From Bacteroidales bacterium (GTDB taxonomy: Bacteria; Bacteroidota; Bacteroidia; Bacteroidales; F082), in contig JAFSJF010000012.1 in the NCBI GenBank assembly GCA_017439405.1, positions 1 through 64,000 on the forward strand: 64,000 bases of DNA. Reading direction: 5' to 3'. The first letter of the stretch is position 1. Each line of letters begins with the position of its first letter. The position numbers and the translations under genes were made by a program. The notes under the pieces were generated by a model. It searched no databases. It saw only the letters and a list, made by a program, of their open reading frames with translations, and was not told the origin of the DNA. Shown here piece after piece: positions 47,328 through 55,537 of the stretch.

Positions 47328-48135
47328 CTATATCAACCTGAAAACGAGGAATTTCAATCCCGGAATCGGCATCGTTCTCGGTTCCGGTTTGGGCGGTTTG
47401 GCCAACGGCATTGCTGTGGAATACGCCCTGCCCTACTCCGAAATCCCCAACTTCCCGCTTTCGACGGTGAAGGGCCACCAAGGCCAGCTGCTGTTCGGCA
47501 CCATCGCGGGCAGGCGCGTGGTGGCCATGCAAGGTCGTTTCCATTTCTATGAGGGCTACCCGATGAGCGAAGTGGCCTTCCCCATTCGCGTGATGATGCA
47601 GCTTGGCATCAAGTTCCTCATCCTCAGCAACGCGGCGGGCGGCCTCAACCCCGATTTCAAAGTCGGCGACATCATGATCATCACCGACCAAATCCATACC
47701 ATGCCCAACCCGCTCATCGGGCCGCACGACGACCGTTTTGGTGCCCGTTTCCCCGACATGAGCGAGCCTTACGACAAACGCCTCATCCGCATGGCCGACG
47801 ACATCGCACGCGAGAAAGGCATTGAAGTTCAGCACGGTGTGTATTGCTCGACCACCGGCCCGACCTACGAAACGCCCGCCGAGTGCCGCTACTTCCGCAT
47901 CATCGGTGCCGACACGATTGGTATGTCGACCACGCCTGAAGTCATCGTGGCGCGACAAGGCGGCCTGCCCGTCTTCGGCCTGAGCATCGTTTCCGACATG
48001 GGCAACATCTACGGCGAAGACCACCCCATCAGCATCACGCACGAGGAAGTCATCGCCGCCGTGAACGCCGTCGAGCCGAAACTCATCAGCCTCATCACCG
48101 AACTCATCAGCCGCAGCGCGACAATCGACTTCTGA
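47299..48135 (+). CDS. Purine nucleoside phosphorylase
   Basis: A 278-aa trimeric-type PNP. The motifs are GIGIVLGSGLGGLANGI (phosphate loop), HQGQLLFGTIAGRRVVAMQG, LILSNAAGGLNPDFKVGDIM (purine pocket) and YCSTTGPTYETPAECRYF followed by IGMSTTPEVIVAR. It splits inosine/guanosine with phosphate to base and ribose-1-phosphate in salvage. Translation is coupled with lpxK upstream (overlap) and lpxH downstream (1-base overlap at 48135). Confidence 0.94.
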   Translation: MYEKIRTTVDYINLKTRNFNPGIGIVLGSGLGGLANGIAVEYALPYSEIPNFPLSTVKGHQGQLLFGTIAGRRVVAMQGRFHFYEGYPMSEVAFPIRVMMQLGIKFLILSNAAGGLNPDFKVGDIMIITDQIHTMPNPLIGPHDDRFGARFPDMSEPYDKRLIRMADDIAREKGIEVQHGVYCSTTGPTYETPAECRYFRIIGADTIGMSTTPEVIVARQGGLPVFGLSIVSDMGNIYGEDHPISITHEEVIAAVNAVEPKLISLITELISRSATIDF

Positions 48136-48902
48136 TGGCCGTCTATTTCGTCACCGATTTCCACTTGGGCATCCCCTCGCTTGAGGACAGCCACGAGCGC
48201 GAGAAAAAACTCTTGCGCTTCTTGGACACGATTCGTCACGACTGCGAGGAACTCTACCTGATGGGCGACCTCTTCGACTTCTGGTTTGAGTACAAGACCG
48301 TGATTCCCAAAGGGTTCGTCAGGCTGCAAGGCAAGCTGGCCGAGTTCACCGACGCTGGCATTCCCATCCACATGTTCATTGGCAACCACGACCTTTGGTG
48401 CTTCGGCTATCTGCACGACGAACTTGGCTTGGAACTGCACCGCGAACCTATCATCAAGACCATCAAGGGGAAGAAGTTCTTCCTTGTCCACGGCGACGGC
48501 AGAGGCCCTGGCGACAAAGGCTACAAGTTCTTGAAAAAGGTGTTTGAGTGCAAACCTAACCAATGGCTGTTCAAGTGGTTGCATCCCGACTTGGGCATTG
48601 GTTTGGCCTTGAAATGGTCTCACAACCACCGCCTGAAAAAACTGAAAAACGAAGTGGAGCGTGGCTATTACGACGACATCCCGAACACCCGCCTCTACCA
48701 ATACGCCCAAGAACAAGCCCAACTCGACCCGACCATCGACTGCTTCGTCTTCGGCCACCAGCACAAGCCCATGCAGTACCCGACCGGCGACCACGCCTTG
48801 ACCACCGTCGTGGGGAACTGGATTTATGATTTCAGTTATGCCGTGTTTGACGGGGAAACGGTGGAATTGAGGCGGTTTGAGGAAAATTCAGCACCAAGAT
48901 AA
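48135..48902 (+). CDS. lpxH: UDP-2,3-diacylglucosamine diphosphatase (LpxH)
   Basis: A calcineurin-like metallophosphoesterase of 255 aa: VYFVTDFHLGIPSL (DxH), LYLMGDLFDFWFEYK (GDxxD), IHMFIGNHDLWCFG (GNHD), VHGDGRGPGDKGYKF and FGHQHKPMQYP (GHxH). It hydrolyses UDP-diacylglucosamine to lipid X in lipid A synthesis. The 3' end (YAVFDGETVELRRFEENS) has a second, diverged copy at 50570-50626, past the inserted ATPase gene, suggesting that the extreme C-terminus was replaced by an insertion. Confidence 0.94.
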   Translation: MAVYFVTDFHLGIPSLEDSHEREKKLLRFLDTIRHDCEELYLMGDLFDFWFEYKTVIPKGFVRLQGKLAEFTDAGIPIHMFIGNHDLWCFGYLHDELGLELHREPIIKTIKGKKFFLVHGDGRGPGDKGYKFLKKVFECKPNQWLFKWLHPDLGIGLALKWSHNHRLKKLKNEVERGYYDDIPNTRLYQYAQEQAQLDPTIDCFVFGHQHKPMQYPTGDHALTTVVGNWIYDFSYAVFDGETVELRRFEENSAPR

Positions 48903-48903
48903 C

Positions 48904-48997
48904 TTGACGGAATGTGCCTTTTTTTGCATGATTCCGTCAAAATATCATAGATAACTTGACGGAATCTTTGATTTTTTGTGAGATTCCGTCAAGTTAT
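48904..48997. repeat. Two TTGACGGAAT hairpins upstream of the 49047 ATPase
   Basis: Hairpin one: TTGACGGAAT (48904-48913) with ATTCCGTCAA (48931-48940), loop rich in T ending TTTTTTTGCATG. Hairpin two: ATAACTTGACGGAATCT (48951-48967) with perfect complement (48981-48997), loop TTGATTTTTTGTG. Related hairpins occur at 50489-50535 and 52034-52066. Confidence 0.9.
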
Positions 48998-49046
48998 TTG
49001 AAAATAATTCGTATCTTTGCTGCGTCAAAATGAAAGCCATAACAAC

Positions 49047-50477
49047 ATGGAAACCAACGCAATCATAGGCAGAGATTATGAAATCAGGCAACTCGACAAC
49101 TGCTACAATTCAGGCGAGTCGGAATTTGTGATTTTGTATGGCCGCAGGCGCGTGGGAAAGACCTACCTCGTCAGGAATCATTTTGAGGGCAAGTTCGACT
49201 TCGTCCTCACCGGAATCCACAACGGCACAAAAAACGCACAATTGGGCAACTTCGCCAACGCGCTCGAAGAATACAGCGGGAAAAACCAGCCCGTTCCAAA
49301 AACATGGTTTGAGGCGTTCAACCAATTGAAACGCCACCTGTCCTCAATTCGCCGGAAACGTGCGCTCGTCTTCATCGACGAAATGCCTTGGTTAGACACG
49401 AAAAAGTCGGATTTCCTCGCCGCTTTCGAGCAGTTCTGGAACGGCTGGGGCGCGTCACAAAACAAGCTGATGCTCATCGTTTGCGGCTCGGCCACCACTT
49501 GGATCACCGACAAGATCTTCGCCAACAAAGGCGGCCTGTTCAACCGCGCCACGAAACGCATCTACCTGAAACAGTTCACGTTGAACGAAACCGAGCGTTA
49601 CCTGAAATCGCGCAAGATTCGATGGAACCGCAAGACCATCGCCGAGTGCTACATGATCATGGGCGGCATCCCCTTCTACCTCCGCCAACTCAGCCCCGAC
49701 CTCACCTTTTCCGAAAACATCGACACGATTTTCTTCAAGCAACGAGGCGCTCTGTGGGACGAATACCACCATCTTTACGCCTCGCTGTTCAACAGCCCAG
49801 AACCCTATATCCAAATCGTGGAGGCTTTGAGCAAGAAACGCAAAGGGCTGACACGCAGCGAAATAGCAAAGGCCGCGAAGACAACCGACAGCGGAACCCT
49901 CACCAAAATCCTGAAGAACCTTTGCGGCAGCGACTTCATCGAAGCCTACACCTACTTCGGCAGCAACAAGAAAAACACCCTTTACAGGATCACCGATTTC
50001 TACACCTTGTTCTACAACCGATTCATCAAGGAGCATTACGGCAAGGACCAAAACTATTGGACGCGCACCCTAACCTCACCCACACACAACACTTGGGCCG
50101 GCCTCGCCTTCGAAAGCCTTTGCCTTCAGCACATTACGCAAATCAAGGAACGCTTGGGCATCACGGGAATACTTTGCGAAACCTCCACTTGGTTCCAGAA
50201 AACCGAAAACGGGGAACGCGGCGCACAAATCGACCTCGTCATCGACCGCAGCGACAACGTCATCAGCCTTTGCGAGATGAAATTCGCCAACGACGAATAC
50301 GAAATCGACATGGACGACGAGAAGGACTTGCGCCACAAAATAAGCACCTTCCAAAAGCACACCAAAACGCGCAAGGCACTACACCTCACCATGATCACTA
50401 CTTATGGTATTAAGCGCAACATTTACAGCGATATAGCACAATCACAAGTAACTTTGGAGCACCTGTTTTTGCCCTGA
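49047..50477 (+). CDS. ATPase with PD-(D/E)XK-like C-terminus, 476 aa
   Basis: The start is the ATG at 49047 (METNAIIGRDYEIRQLDNCY), behind a TATCTTTGC -7 box (about 49012-49020). Walker A is ILYGRRRVGKTYLVRN (about residues 29-44), Walker B ALVFIDEMPWLDTKKSDFLA (about 109-128) and sensor LIVCGSATTW. A winged-helix-like region follows (GLTRSEIAKAAKTTDSGTLT). The C-terminal end reads ENGERGAQIDLVIDRSDNVI then SLCEMKFAN, a D...E-x-K core as in DUF234-type ATPases. Such ATPases are widespread accessory genes in Bacteroidales with no settled role. It is bracketed by the TTGACGGAAT hairpins. Confidence 0.9.
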   Translation: METNAIIGRDYEIRQLDNCYNSGESEFVILYGRRRVGKTYLVRNHFEGKFDFVLTGIHNGTKNAQLGNFANALEEYSGKNQPVPKTWFEAFNQLKRHLSSIRRKRALVFIDEMPWLDTKKSDFLAAFEQFWNGWGASQNKLMLIVCGSATTWITDKIFANKGGLFNRATKRIYLKQFTLNETERYLKSRKIRWNRKTIAECYMIMGGIPFYLRQLSPDLTFSENIDTIFFKQRGALWDEYHHLYASLFNSPEPYIQIVEALSKKRKGLTRSEIAKAAKTTDSGTLTKILKNLCGSDFIEAYTYFGSNKKNTLYRITDFYTLFYNRFIKEHYGKDQNYWTRTLTSPTHNTWAGLAFESLCLQHITQIKERLGITGILCETSTWFQKTENGERGAQIDLVIDRSDNVISLCEMKFANDEYEIDMDDEKDLRHKISTFQKHTKTRKALHLTMITTYGIKRNIYSDIAQSQVTLEHLFLP

Positions 50478-50488
50478 CAAAGACAAAT

Positions 50489-50555
50489 ATAACTTGACGG
50501 AATGTGCCATTTTTTGCAAGATTCCGTCAAGTTATCCATCATAAATTGACGGAAT
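50489..50555. repeat. TTGACGGAAT hairpin and half-site after the 49047 ATPase
   Basis: ATAACTTGACGGAAT (50489-50503) pairs exactly with ATTCCGTCAAGTTAT (50521-50535), loop GTGCCATTTTTTGCAAG. A lone arm TTGACGGAAT follows at 50546-50555, directly before the lpxH-like fragment. Confidence 0.88.
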
Positions 50556-50569
50556 ATCCGATTCTCGCG

Positions 50570-50626
50570 TATGCGGTGTTCAACGGAGAAACGGTGGAAT
50601 TGAAGCGGTTTGAAAAGAATCCATAA
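50570..50626 (+). pseudogene. Displaced copy of the lpxH 3' end
   Basis: Eighteen codons (YAVFNGETVELKRFEKNP) plus a stop match the last codons of lpxH (YAVFDGETVELRRFEENS) but with several base differences. No start or upstream homology is present. It is best explained as the original lpxH tail left behind when a cassette with its own tail was inserted. Confidence 0.8.
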
Positions 50627-50632
50627 ACCCGA

Positions 50633-51937
50633 TCACATATCCTCCAATGAAAGTCCCTGAAACTCAATGTTCCAACGACGGTGCTTCGCAACGATGTCTT
50701 GTGCCCTATTGCGCAAAACGCCCAAGTCGATGCGCTTCGCCTGACGCTTGCATTCCGCAATGACTAAATGTTTATCCACCTCATTGACCGCAACCAAATC
50801 AATCTCGTCGCTGCCACCTTTCCAGTAGTTGGTGACGATGTTGTAGCACCCCATTTCGGCAAATCGCTGGCGGAAATAACGCTCCAACATAAAACCCGAA
50901 AAGGTGTTGTAGTCGGCAAGCACTTTGTTTTGGACATATTCAAAGTTATCTATCTCTATGGCACTGCGATATTTATGAATGAATCGGAACCAAAAAGTCA
51001 GGAAGTTGTCGCGGATGAAATACTTCACGTTGCGGGCGCCTTCAGGCTGCATGTAGGCCCTGTGGCGACTCACAAGATTGTAAGTTTTTTCCAACTTGTC
51101 GAGGTAGCCGCCAGGTTCAATGCCCGTGGCGTTCTTGATGTTGCCGCGCTCCGTGTTTCCTTCCGCAATAGCCTGAAGAACAGAGAAATAGTTGGAATAT
51201 TCCTTGCCGAACTCGTCACGCAGCATCTCATAGCCTTCCAAAATGAAGTAGGACCCGAAGGAAAAAACGGAACGAACCATCGCCTCGTGCGTGAACGCGC
51301 CGTTCATGACCAATTGCTCCACATATTTCGCCACGCCGCCGGTCAGCATGTAGAAGGTCAGCAAGTCGTCGGGCGTGTAATCGGGATTGCCGTCGGCGAG
51401 GATTTCCTTCAAGGTCGCAGTGCTGAAAGGCTTCAGCTGGATTCGGTTGGTGGCCCTGCCGTAAAGAGGCTCCTTGGCATCGTCGAAAATCCTGGTCATC
51501 ATGGAATAGACCGAACCGCAAAGCACAAGGTTCAGTTGGCTTTCGTCCTTGTTGGCATCCCAAATGTTCTGAATGTCAGAGAAAAGCGCCTCATTGGCAT
51601 ATTTGATGTTCTGGAACTCGTCCAACACCAAAGTGAAGTTGCGCCGTTTCGAAAGGTTCATGACCGCGCCAAACAGTCGGGCAAAGGAAGTGAAGTCGCC
51701 CAAATCCTCGTGCAGCGCCTCGCGGACGATGCCACACAATTCCTCGCAAAGCATGGCTTCACTTTTGCGGCCCACGAAAAAATAAAGGAAAGGTATTTCT
51801 GTAAAAGAATGCCGAATGAGAGCCGTCTTCCCGATGCGCCTTCGGCCAGTGATGACCGTCATCTGGGCGAAGGAAGAGGACTTGCTTTCGATGCTTCTCA
51901 AGGCCAATTTCTCATTTTCCCTATCGTAGAACTTCAT
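50633..51937 (-). CDS. DUF234-type ATPase with PD-(D/E)XK-like C-terminus, 434 aa
   Basis: The protein begins MKFYDRENEKLALRSIESKS. Walker A is VITGRRRIGKTALIRH (about residues 29-44), Walker B FTLVLDEFQNIKYANEALFS (about 119-138), sensor LVLCGSVYSMM. The C-terminal end reads WKGGSDEIDLVAVNEVDKHL then VIAECKRQAKR, a D...E-x-K type core. It is a member of the same broad class as the 49047 gene but not closely similar, and read in the opposite direction. On its 5' side is a related hairpin (52034-52066). Function unknown; accessory. Confidence 0.9.
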   Translation of the reverse strand: MKFYDRENEKLALRSIESKSSSFAQMTVITGRRRIGKTALIRHSFTEIPFLYFFVGRKSEAMLCEELCGIVREALHEDLGDFTSFARLFGAVMNLSKRRNFTLVLDEFQNIKYANEALFSDIQNIWDANKDESQLNLVLCGSVYSMMTRIFDDAKEPLYGRATNRIQLKPFSTATLKEILADGNPDYTPDDLLTFYMLTGGVAKYVEQLVMNGAFTHEAMVRSVFSFGSYFILEGYEMLRDEFGKEYSNYFSVLQAIAEGNTERGNIKNATGIEPGGYLDKLEKTYNLVSRHRAYMQPEGARNVKYFIRDNFLTFWFRFIHKYRSAIEIDNFEYVQNKVLADYNTFSGFMLERYFRQRFAEMGCYNIVTNYWKGGSDEIDLVAVNEVDKHLVIAECKRQAKRIDLGVLRNRAQDIVAKHRRWNIEFQGLSLEDM

Positions 51938-52033
51938 AATTCACAATGTTTTATAATCTGCAACAGCGGTTACTGTAACGCAGGTTGCAATTTGTTTGAC
52001 ACTGCAAAAATAGAAGTTTTATCGATTGCTTGC

Positions 52034-52066
52034 GATGGAATGTGCCGATTTTTGCACGATTCCGTC
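52034..52066. repeat. Diverged TTGACGGAAT-type hairpin 5' of the 50633 ATPase
   Basis: GATGGAAT (52034-52041) pairs with ATTCCGTC (52059-52066) with one mismatch. The loop GTGCCGATTTTTGCACG is close to the loops of the hairpins at 48904 and 50489, including the TTTTTGCA core. Confidence 0.75.
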
Positions 52067-52111
52067 AAGACAGAATTATCACATTACCGATTAAAACATT
52101 GAAACACCAAA

Positions 52112-52145
52112 AATCCTTCCATTGGCCAATTCCAATGGAAGGATT
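52112..52145 (-). terminator. Terminator hairpin of the 52169 lipoprotein gene
   Basis: AATCCTTCCATTGG (52112-52125) is exactly complementary to CCAATGGAAGGATT (52132-52145). On the minus strand it is followed by TTTGG, so it ends the leftward lipoprotein transcript. Confidence 0.75.
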
Positions 52146-52168
52146 ATTGCTTACCCCTCACCTACGAA

Positions 52169-52399
52169 TCACAGCTTCGAGCATTTATATGTATAGCCTC
52201 CGCCGCCATATCGAATGTTCAGTCTTTCCTCCATCTGCGAGCAGTTCTTCACGCCTTCCCCTTCGGTGTCAAACATATAAGTATCTTCATAGTTATTATG
52301 ATAATACTCGGTACATTTGCAGATACTGCTTTTGTTGCAACTTGAGGCCATTAGGCCTATCGCCGCAATTGACAAAACAAGCATAAAAACTTTCTTCAT
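52169..52399 (-). CDS. Small lipoprotein, 76 aa
   Basis: The start is the ATG at 52399 (MKKVFMLVLSIAAIGLMASS), with a signal peptide ending in the lipobox LMASSC. The mature part is short and has four cysteines (CNKSSICKCTEYYH, VKNCSQME and YKCSKL), suggesting disulfides. No family is recognised. It is a single gene with a good terminator hairpin (52112-52145). Confidence 0.75.
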   Translation of the reverse strand: MKKVFMLVLSIAAIGLMASSCNKSSICKCTEYYHNNYEDTYMFDTEGEGVKNCSQMEERLNIRYGGGGYTYKCSKL

Positions 52400-52546
52400 T
52401 TTTTTCTTTGCCCGGTTATATCCCATCAGGCTCGTCGGTTTTAGTTGTTGATAGTGCAGCAAAATTACAATTACAAACTGAAATACAATTATTTACATCG
52501 TAACAGGTATTTTGTCATAACCGTAACGACTTTCTTTCCGAAACCG

Positions 52547-52789
52547 TCAAACGCCATTTGACACCCGACGGCTCTCCCAATCGTCGGAATAGACCTTGAA
52601 GAAGTTGCAACCCATTATGTCGCAAAGCCGCGAAAGGATTTCCATGTTGACCCATTGGCACTCGAAGAGGTGATAGACGTTCTGCCGCGAGCAGCACAGC
52701 TTGCGGGCGAGCCACGCCACGGTGCGCTCCTGGCGGGCGAGTTCTTCTTTGATAAGGTGTCCGATATGTGGAGCTTCGTGCGTGGGCAT
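52547..52789 (-). CDS. Small XRE-type HTH protein, copy 1, 80 aa
   Basis: The start is the ATG at 52789 (MPTHEAPHIGHLIKEELARQ). An HTH follows: RTVAWLARKLCCSRQNVYHL with FECQWVNMEILSRLCDIMGC. It is nearly the same protein as the copies at 53704-53946 and 56749-56979. It has no other domain and is probably a DNA-binding regulator. Each copy is preceded by a conserved leader of about 200 bases. No toxin gene overlaps it, but a RelE/ParE-type toxin pair lies just upstream (53041-53585) in the same direction. Confidence 0.85.
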   Translation of the reverse strand: MPTHEAPHIGHLIKEELARQERTVAWLARKLCCSRQNVYHLFECQWVNMEILSRLCDIMGCNFFKVYSDDWESRRVSNGV

Positions 52790-52989
52790 GGTTTTGAAAT
52801 TTGGGCATATAAAAAGCGTGGAATCTATTCCTTGTTCGAGCACCGGGTTTCCACTCCCACACATCTAACAAGTCATTCCACGCCGTATAGAAATACGGCG
52901 CTTGATAACCTGTCCTTGATGCGTTGCCCTTCGAAAAAGGCGTTGTGGAAATTGGTGCTCAAGAACCAGTTACAAACGCTATTTTATGC
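52790..52989 (-). ncRNA. Conserved leader upstream of HTH copy 1
   Basis: The leader starts (minus strand) at the conserved GCATAAAATAGCGTTTGTA (52971-52989). It includes a hairpin with arms CGCCGTAT / ATACGGCG, and a GCGTGGAAT...ATTCCACGC pair, and ends at the HTH start codon. The same order is present at 53947-54149 and 56980-57183, with loops diverged but stems kept, which suggests RNA structure. Confidence 0.55.
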
Positions 52990-53040
52990 TATTGAGTTTG
53001 CTATTATTTGTTTGGATTTATATTACTATTAATTTGAATA

Positions 53041-53388
53041 TCAGTTATTTAATTCATTAATCATTTTCAAGGCTCGCTTTATTTCCTTTTCGGAAATGCT
53101 TTCCATATCACTTTTGTCATAAATGGAAATCAGCACAATCTTATCAACATTCCTCTGAGCGAACAGATTAAAATAGATAATCCTCGCACCACCGCTTTTC
53201 CCCTTACCCTTCGATGCGATTTTCATCCTAATCTTATATACATCATTGAAAAACAATGTCCCAGAAAACGGGTTTTCCGCCAAAAGCGTAACCAATTCCA
53301 AAAAATCATCTTTAATGGATGGGTATTTCCTGGCCAGAGTTTTCAATTGCTTGTCAAACTTGGCAATAGTCTCTATCTGATAACTCAT
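53041..53388 (-). CDS. RelE/ParE-superfamily toxin, 115 aa
   Basis: A small basic protein: MSYQIETIAKFDKQLKTLAR, then KYPSIKDDFLELVTLLAENP, YKIRMKIASKGKGKSGGARI and VDKIVLISIYDKSDMESISE. The order of helices and central strands is that of HigB/RelE-type toxins, which cut mRNA on the ribosome. It overlaps the antitoxin-like gene by 4 bases. It acts inside the cell. The pair is a likely type II toxin-antitoxin system. Confidence 0.85.
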   Translation of the reverse strand: MSYQIETIAKFDKQLKTLARKYPSIKDDFLELVTLLAENPFSGTLFFNDVYKIRMKIASKGKGKSGGARIIYFNLFAQRNVDKIVLISIYDKSDMESISEKEIKRALKMINELNN

Positions 53389-53585
53389 AACTCCTGAATT
53401 AAAGCAGAAAGCGGTCGTGTGGGAATTGATCCGTTTTTGACACCTTCTACGCTTCTCGCAATGTCAATAGCCTCGTCGCTCAAAGCAGTGTCTGACACTT
53501 TACACCTGATTTTCAATGCCTTCAAAAATGCAATAACAGCATCATACTCAAACCTTGTTTTCGTTGTCAAAGTGATGGTTGCCAT
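53385..53585 (-). CDS. Antitoxin-like small protein, 66 aa
   Basis: The start at 53585 (MATITLTTKTRFEYDAVIAF) is followed by FLKALKIRCKVSDTALSDEA and an unstructured tail to ALIQEL. It is the first gene of the pair with the RelE/ParE-type toxin. A TATCTTTGC -7 box lies about 30 bases upstream. The family name is not recognised, but position, size and overlap fit an antitoxin that also represses its own promoter. Confidence 0.78.
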   Translation of the reverse strand: MATITLTTKTRFEYDAVIAFLKALKIRCKVSDTALSDEAIDIARSVEGVKNGSIPTRPLSALIQEL

Positions 53586-53703
53586 AATAAATTCTCCTTA
53601 TATTCTCCGACTGCAAAGATAAACATTTTCCAATTATGCACCGCTTTTCCGAAAGTTTTCCTTACCTTTGCCCAATCTTGGTTTTTTTATCTTAAATCCT
53701 CCG

Positions 53704-53946
53704 TCAAGTCCCATTTGTCACCCGTTTGTTTTCCCATTCATCTGAATAGACTTTGAAGAAGTTGCAGTCCAAAATATCACAAAGCCGCGAAAGGATTTCC
53801 ATGTTGACCCATTGGCACTCGAAGAGGTGATAGACGTTCTGCCGCGAGCAGCACAGCTTGCGGGCCAGCCACGTCACCGTCCGCTCCTGCCGGGCGAGTT
53901 CTTCCTTGATAAGGTGTCCGATATGTGGTGTTTCCTGCGGTATCAT
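53704..53946 (-). CDS. Small XRE-type HTH protein, copy 2, 80 aa
   Basis: MIPQETPHIGHLIKEELARQ onward, with an HTH RTVTWLARKLCCSRQNVYHL and end KVYSDEWENKRVTNGT. It shares the same leader type (53947-54149). It differs from copy 1 at scattered positions (AWLARK/TWLARK, MGCNFF/LDCNFF). Maintained reading frames in all three copies suggest function. Confidence 0.85.
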   Translation of the reverse strand: MIPQETPHIGHLIKEELARQERTVTWLARKLCCSRQNVYHLFECQWVNMEILSRLCDILDCNFFKVYSDEWENKRVTNGT

Positions 53947-54149
53947 TGTCCTTGTGTTTTGGGCATGGAAAAAGCGTGGAATCTATCTCTTGCTTGAACA
54001 TCAGGGCTACCACACCCTACACACCTTACAAGTATTCCACGCCGTACAAATACGGCATTTAATAACTTGTTCTCGGCATGTTGCCCTCAATAAAGAGGGC
54101 GGGTGGTAGTTTGATGTTCAAGAACTTGCTACAAACGCTATTTTATGCT
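53947..54149 (-). ncRNA. Conserved leader upstream of HTH copy 2
   Basis: Same layout as 52790-52989: the conserved 5' end at 54131-54149, the GCGTGGAAT/ATTCCACGC pair and a CGTATTTGTACGG-type hairpin, ending at the ATG at 53946. Confidence 0.55.
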
Positions 54150-54196
54150 TTTATTTTGTTATGCCTACTTCTGCTTTAAATGGTTAGTTTCTTTGT

Positions 54197-55264
54197 TTAT
54201 TGTTTGAGTTTGTTTTCTTCCATATAATGCTCTTTCGCTATGGCAACGGCCTTTTGCAACTTTTCAGCGAGCAGTTTTTTATCAGGTAATTGGGTATAGT
54301 ATTGAGCCACTTTTATCGGGCTATTATCATCTAACATCAAATATTCAATGTGTTCCGTGTTTCCTTCGCTACATAGGATAAGCCCTATGGGAGAATCTTC
54401 GCCTTCTTTTCTTTCGTTTCTGTCAAGGTAACGCAGATAAAGCAACATTTGGCCCTCGTGCTCAGGCTTGAACTTGCCAAGTTTCAAATCAACCGCCACC
54501 AATCGATGCAAAGAGCGATGGTAGAATAAAAGGTCTATGTAATAGTCTATGGCATCAACGGTAATCCGTTTTTGTCTGCCAAGAAACGCGAAGTCGGTAC
54601 CCAACTCACAAATGAACTTTTGCATCTGCGAGACAATGGCCGACTCCAAATCCTTTTCCGTATAAATATCCGGCAATCCCAACATGTCAAGAAAATAGCT
54701 ACTGCGGAAAACCAAATCAGGTTGCAACACATTTTCTTCTTTCAACTGCGATAGTTCTTTCCTTATCAATTCCTCGGGCTTCTTACTTATTGCAGTTCTT
54801 TCAAACAATTGAGCATCAATTTTTGCATCAAGTGTCCGAGTATCCCAATGCTCGATGCGGCACATCTCCATATAAAACTGACGAGCGAGAGGATCCTCAA
54901 CAAACATCAGCGACCGAATATGCGTCCAAGTGAATTGTCTCCGCACTGCGTATACAATTTCATCCTCCGTAAAAGTATACGCTACGCGTATACAATGCAG
55001 CAAGGTCCTATCGCTCCAACCGTTGCCATACCTTTCCGTCAACTTCAGAGCAAGGTTTTTGACCACTTGTTTCCCATACTCAGCACGTTGATTGTAAAGC
55101 ACATCTTCCTTGATACGTTTGCCAACATACCATTTTGTCAGGCAAATCTCAGAGTTGACATAAACAGCAATGCGCTTGCGTGCATTGTCGATAATGCCGC
55201 AAACATCAGAAAACAAAACGGTTTCATCCTGTTCACCACTATGAGTCAGTTCTGTTTTAGCCAT
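54197..55264 (-). CDS. YhcG-type PD-(D/E)XK nuclease-like protein (DUF1016), 355 aa
   Basis: A third YhcG in the window, diverged from the one at 18896. The N-terminal domain has MAKTELTHSGEQDETVLFSD, then LTKWYVGKRIKEDVLYNQ and YGNGWSDRTLLHCIRVAYTF. The C-terminal core is AIDYYIDLLFYHRSLHRLVA followed by VDLKLGKFKPEHEG, with the D...D-x-K type site. The probable promoter is around 55288-55298 (TATCTTTGC on the minus strand). It stands alone between the HTH copies. Role in this locus unknown. Confidence 0.9.
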   Translation of the reverse strand: MAKTELTHSGEQDETVLFSDVCGIIDNARKRIAVYVNSEICLTKWYVGKRIKEDVLYNQRAEYGKQVVKNLALKLTERYGNGWSDRTLLHCIRVAYTFTEDEIVYAVRRQFTWTHIRSLMFVEDPLARQFYMEMCRIEHWDTRTLDAKIDAQLFERTAISKKPEELIRKELSQLKEENVLQPDLVFRSSYFLDMLGLPDIYTEKDLESAIVSQMQKFICELGTDFAFLGRQKRITVDAIDYYIDLLFYHRSLHRLVAVDLKLGKFKPEHEGQMLLYLRYLDRNERKEGEDSPIGLILCSEGNTEHIEYLMLDDNSPIKVAQYYTQLPDKKLLAEKLQKAVAIAKEHYMEENKLKQ

Positions 55265-55370
55265 TTGGACAGACTATTGGACCATTTCATCCTGCAAAGA
55301 TAAACATTTTCGGTTTACCCGTCACTTTCCTAAAAAAATTGCAGGCAAGTCGCCTGACCTACTGCCTCCA

Positions 55371-55437
55371 TAGGAGCCGACGTTTCCAGCGTCGCCTTGT
55401 GCTTTCTTTGCGCGACGTTAGGAAACGTCGCCTCCTA
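55371..55437. repeat. REP/MITE-like palindrome
   Basis: TAGGAGCCGACGTTTCCAGC begins the left arm (55371-55394) and is nearly complementary to the right arm (55413-55437, ending CGTCGCCTCCTA). It lies upstream of the YhcG gene and downstream of the FISUMP gene, with only remnants of coding sequence nearby. It looks like a non-coding mobile element. Confidence 0.75.
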
Positions 55438-55537
55438 CGCCGCTCAGAAGCAGCCGGGGTTGGGTGGCGCACTACCGTGCGCGCCCCGTCCGACAATTTT
55501 CGCGTCCCTCGACCGTTGCCCGTGAACGGAACAAAAG

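Noticed and set aside
48904..50555. The TTGACGGAAT hairpins as plain rho-independent terminators
   Set aside because: They have T-runs in the loop rather than after the stem and occur on both sides of the ATPase gene, including upstream of its promoter.
52515..52871. A 118-codon frame overlapping HTH copy 1
   Set aside because: It is a shifted shadow of the HTH gene; the HTH frame is conserved in three copies while this one is not.
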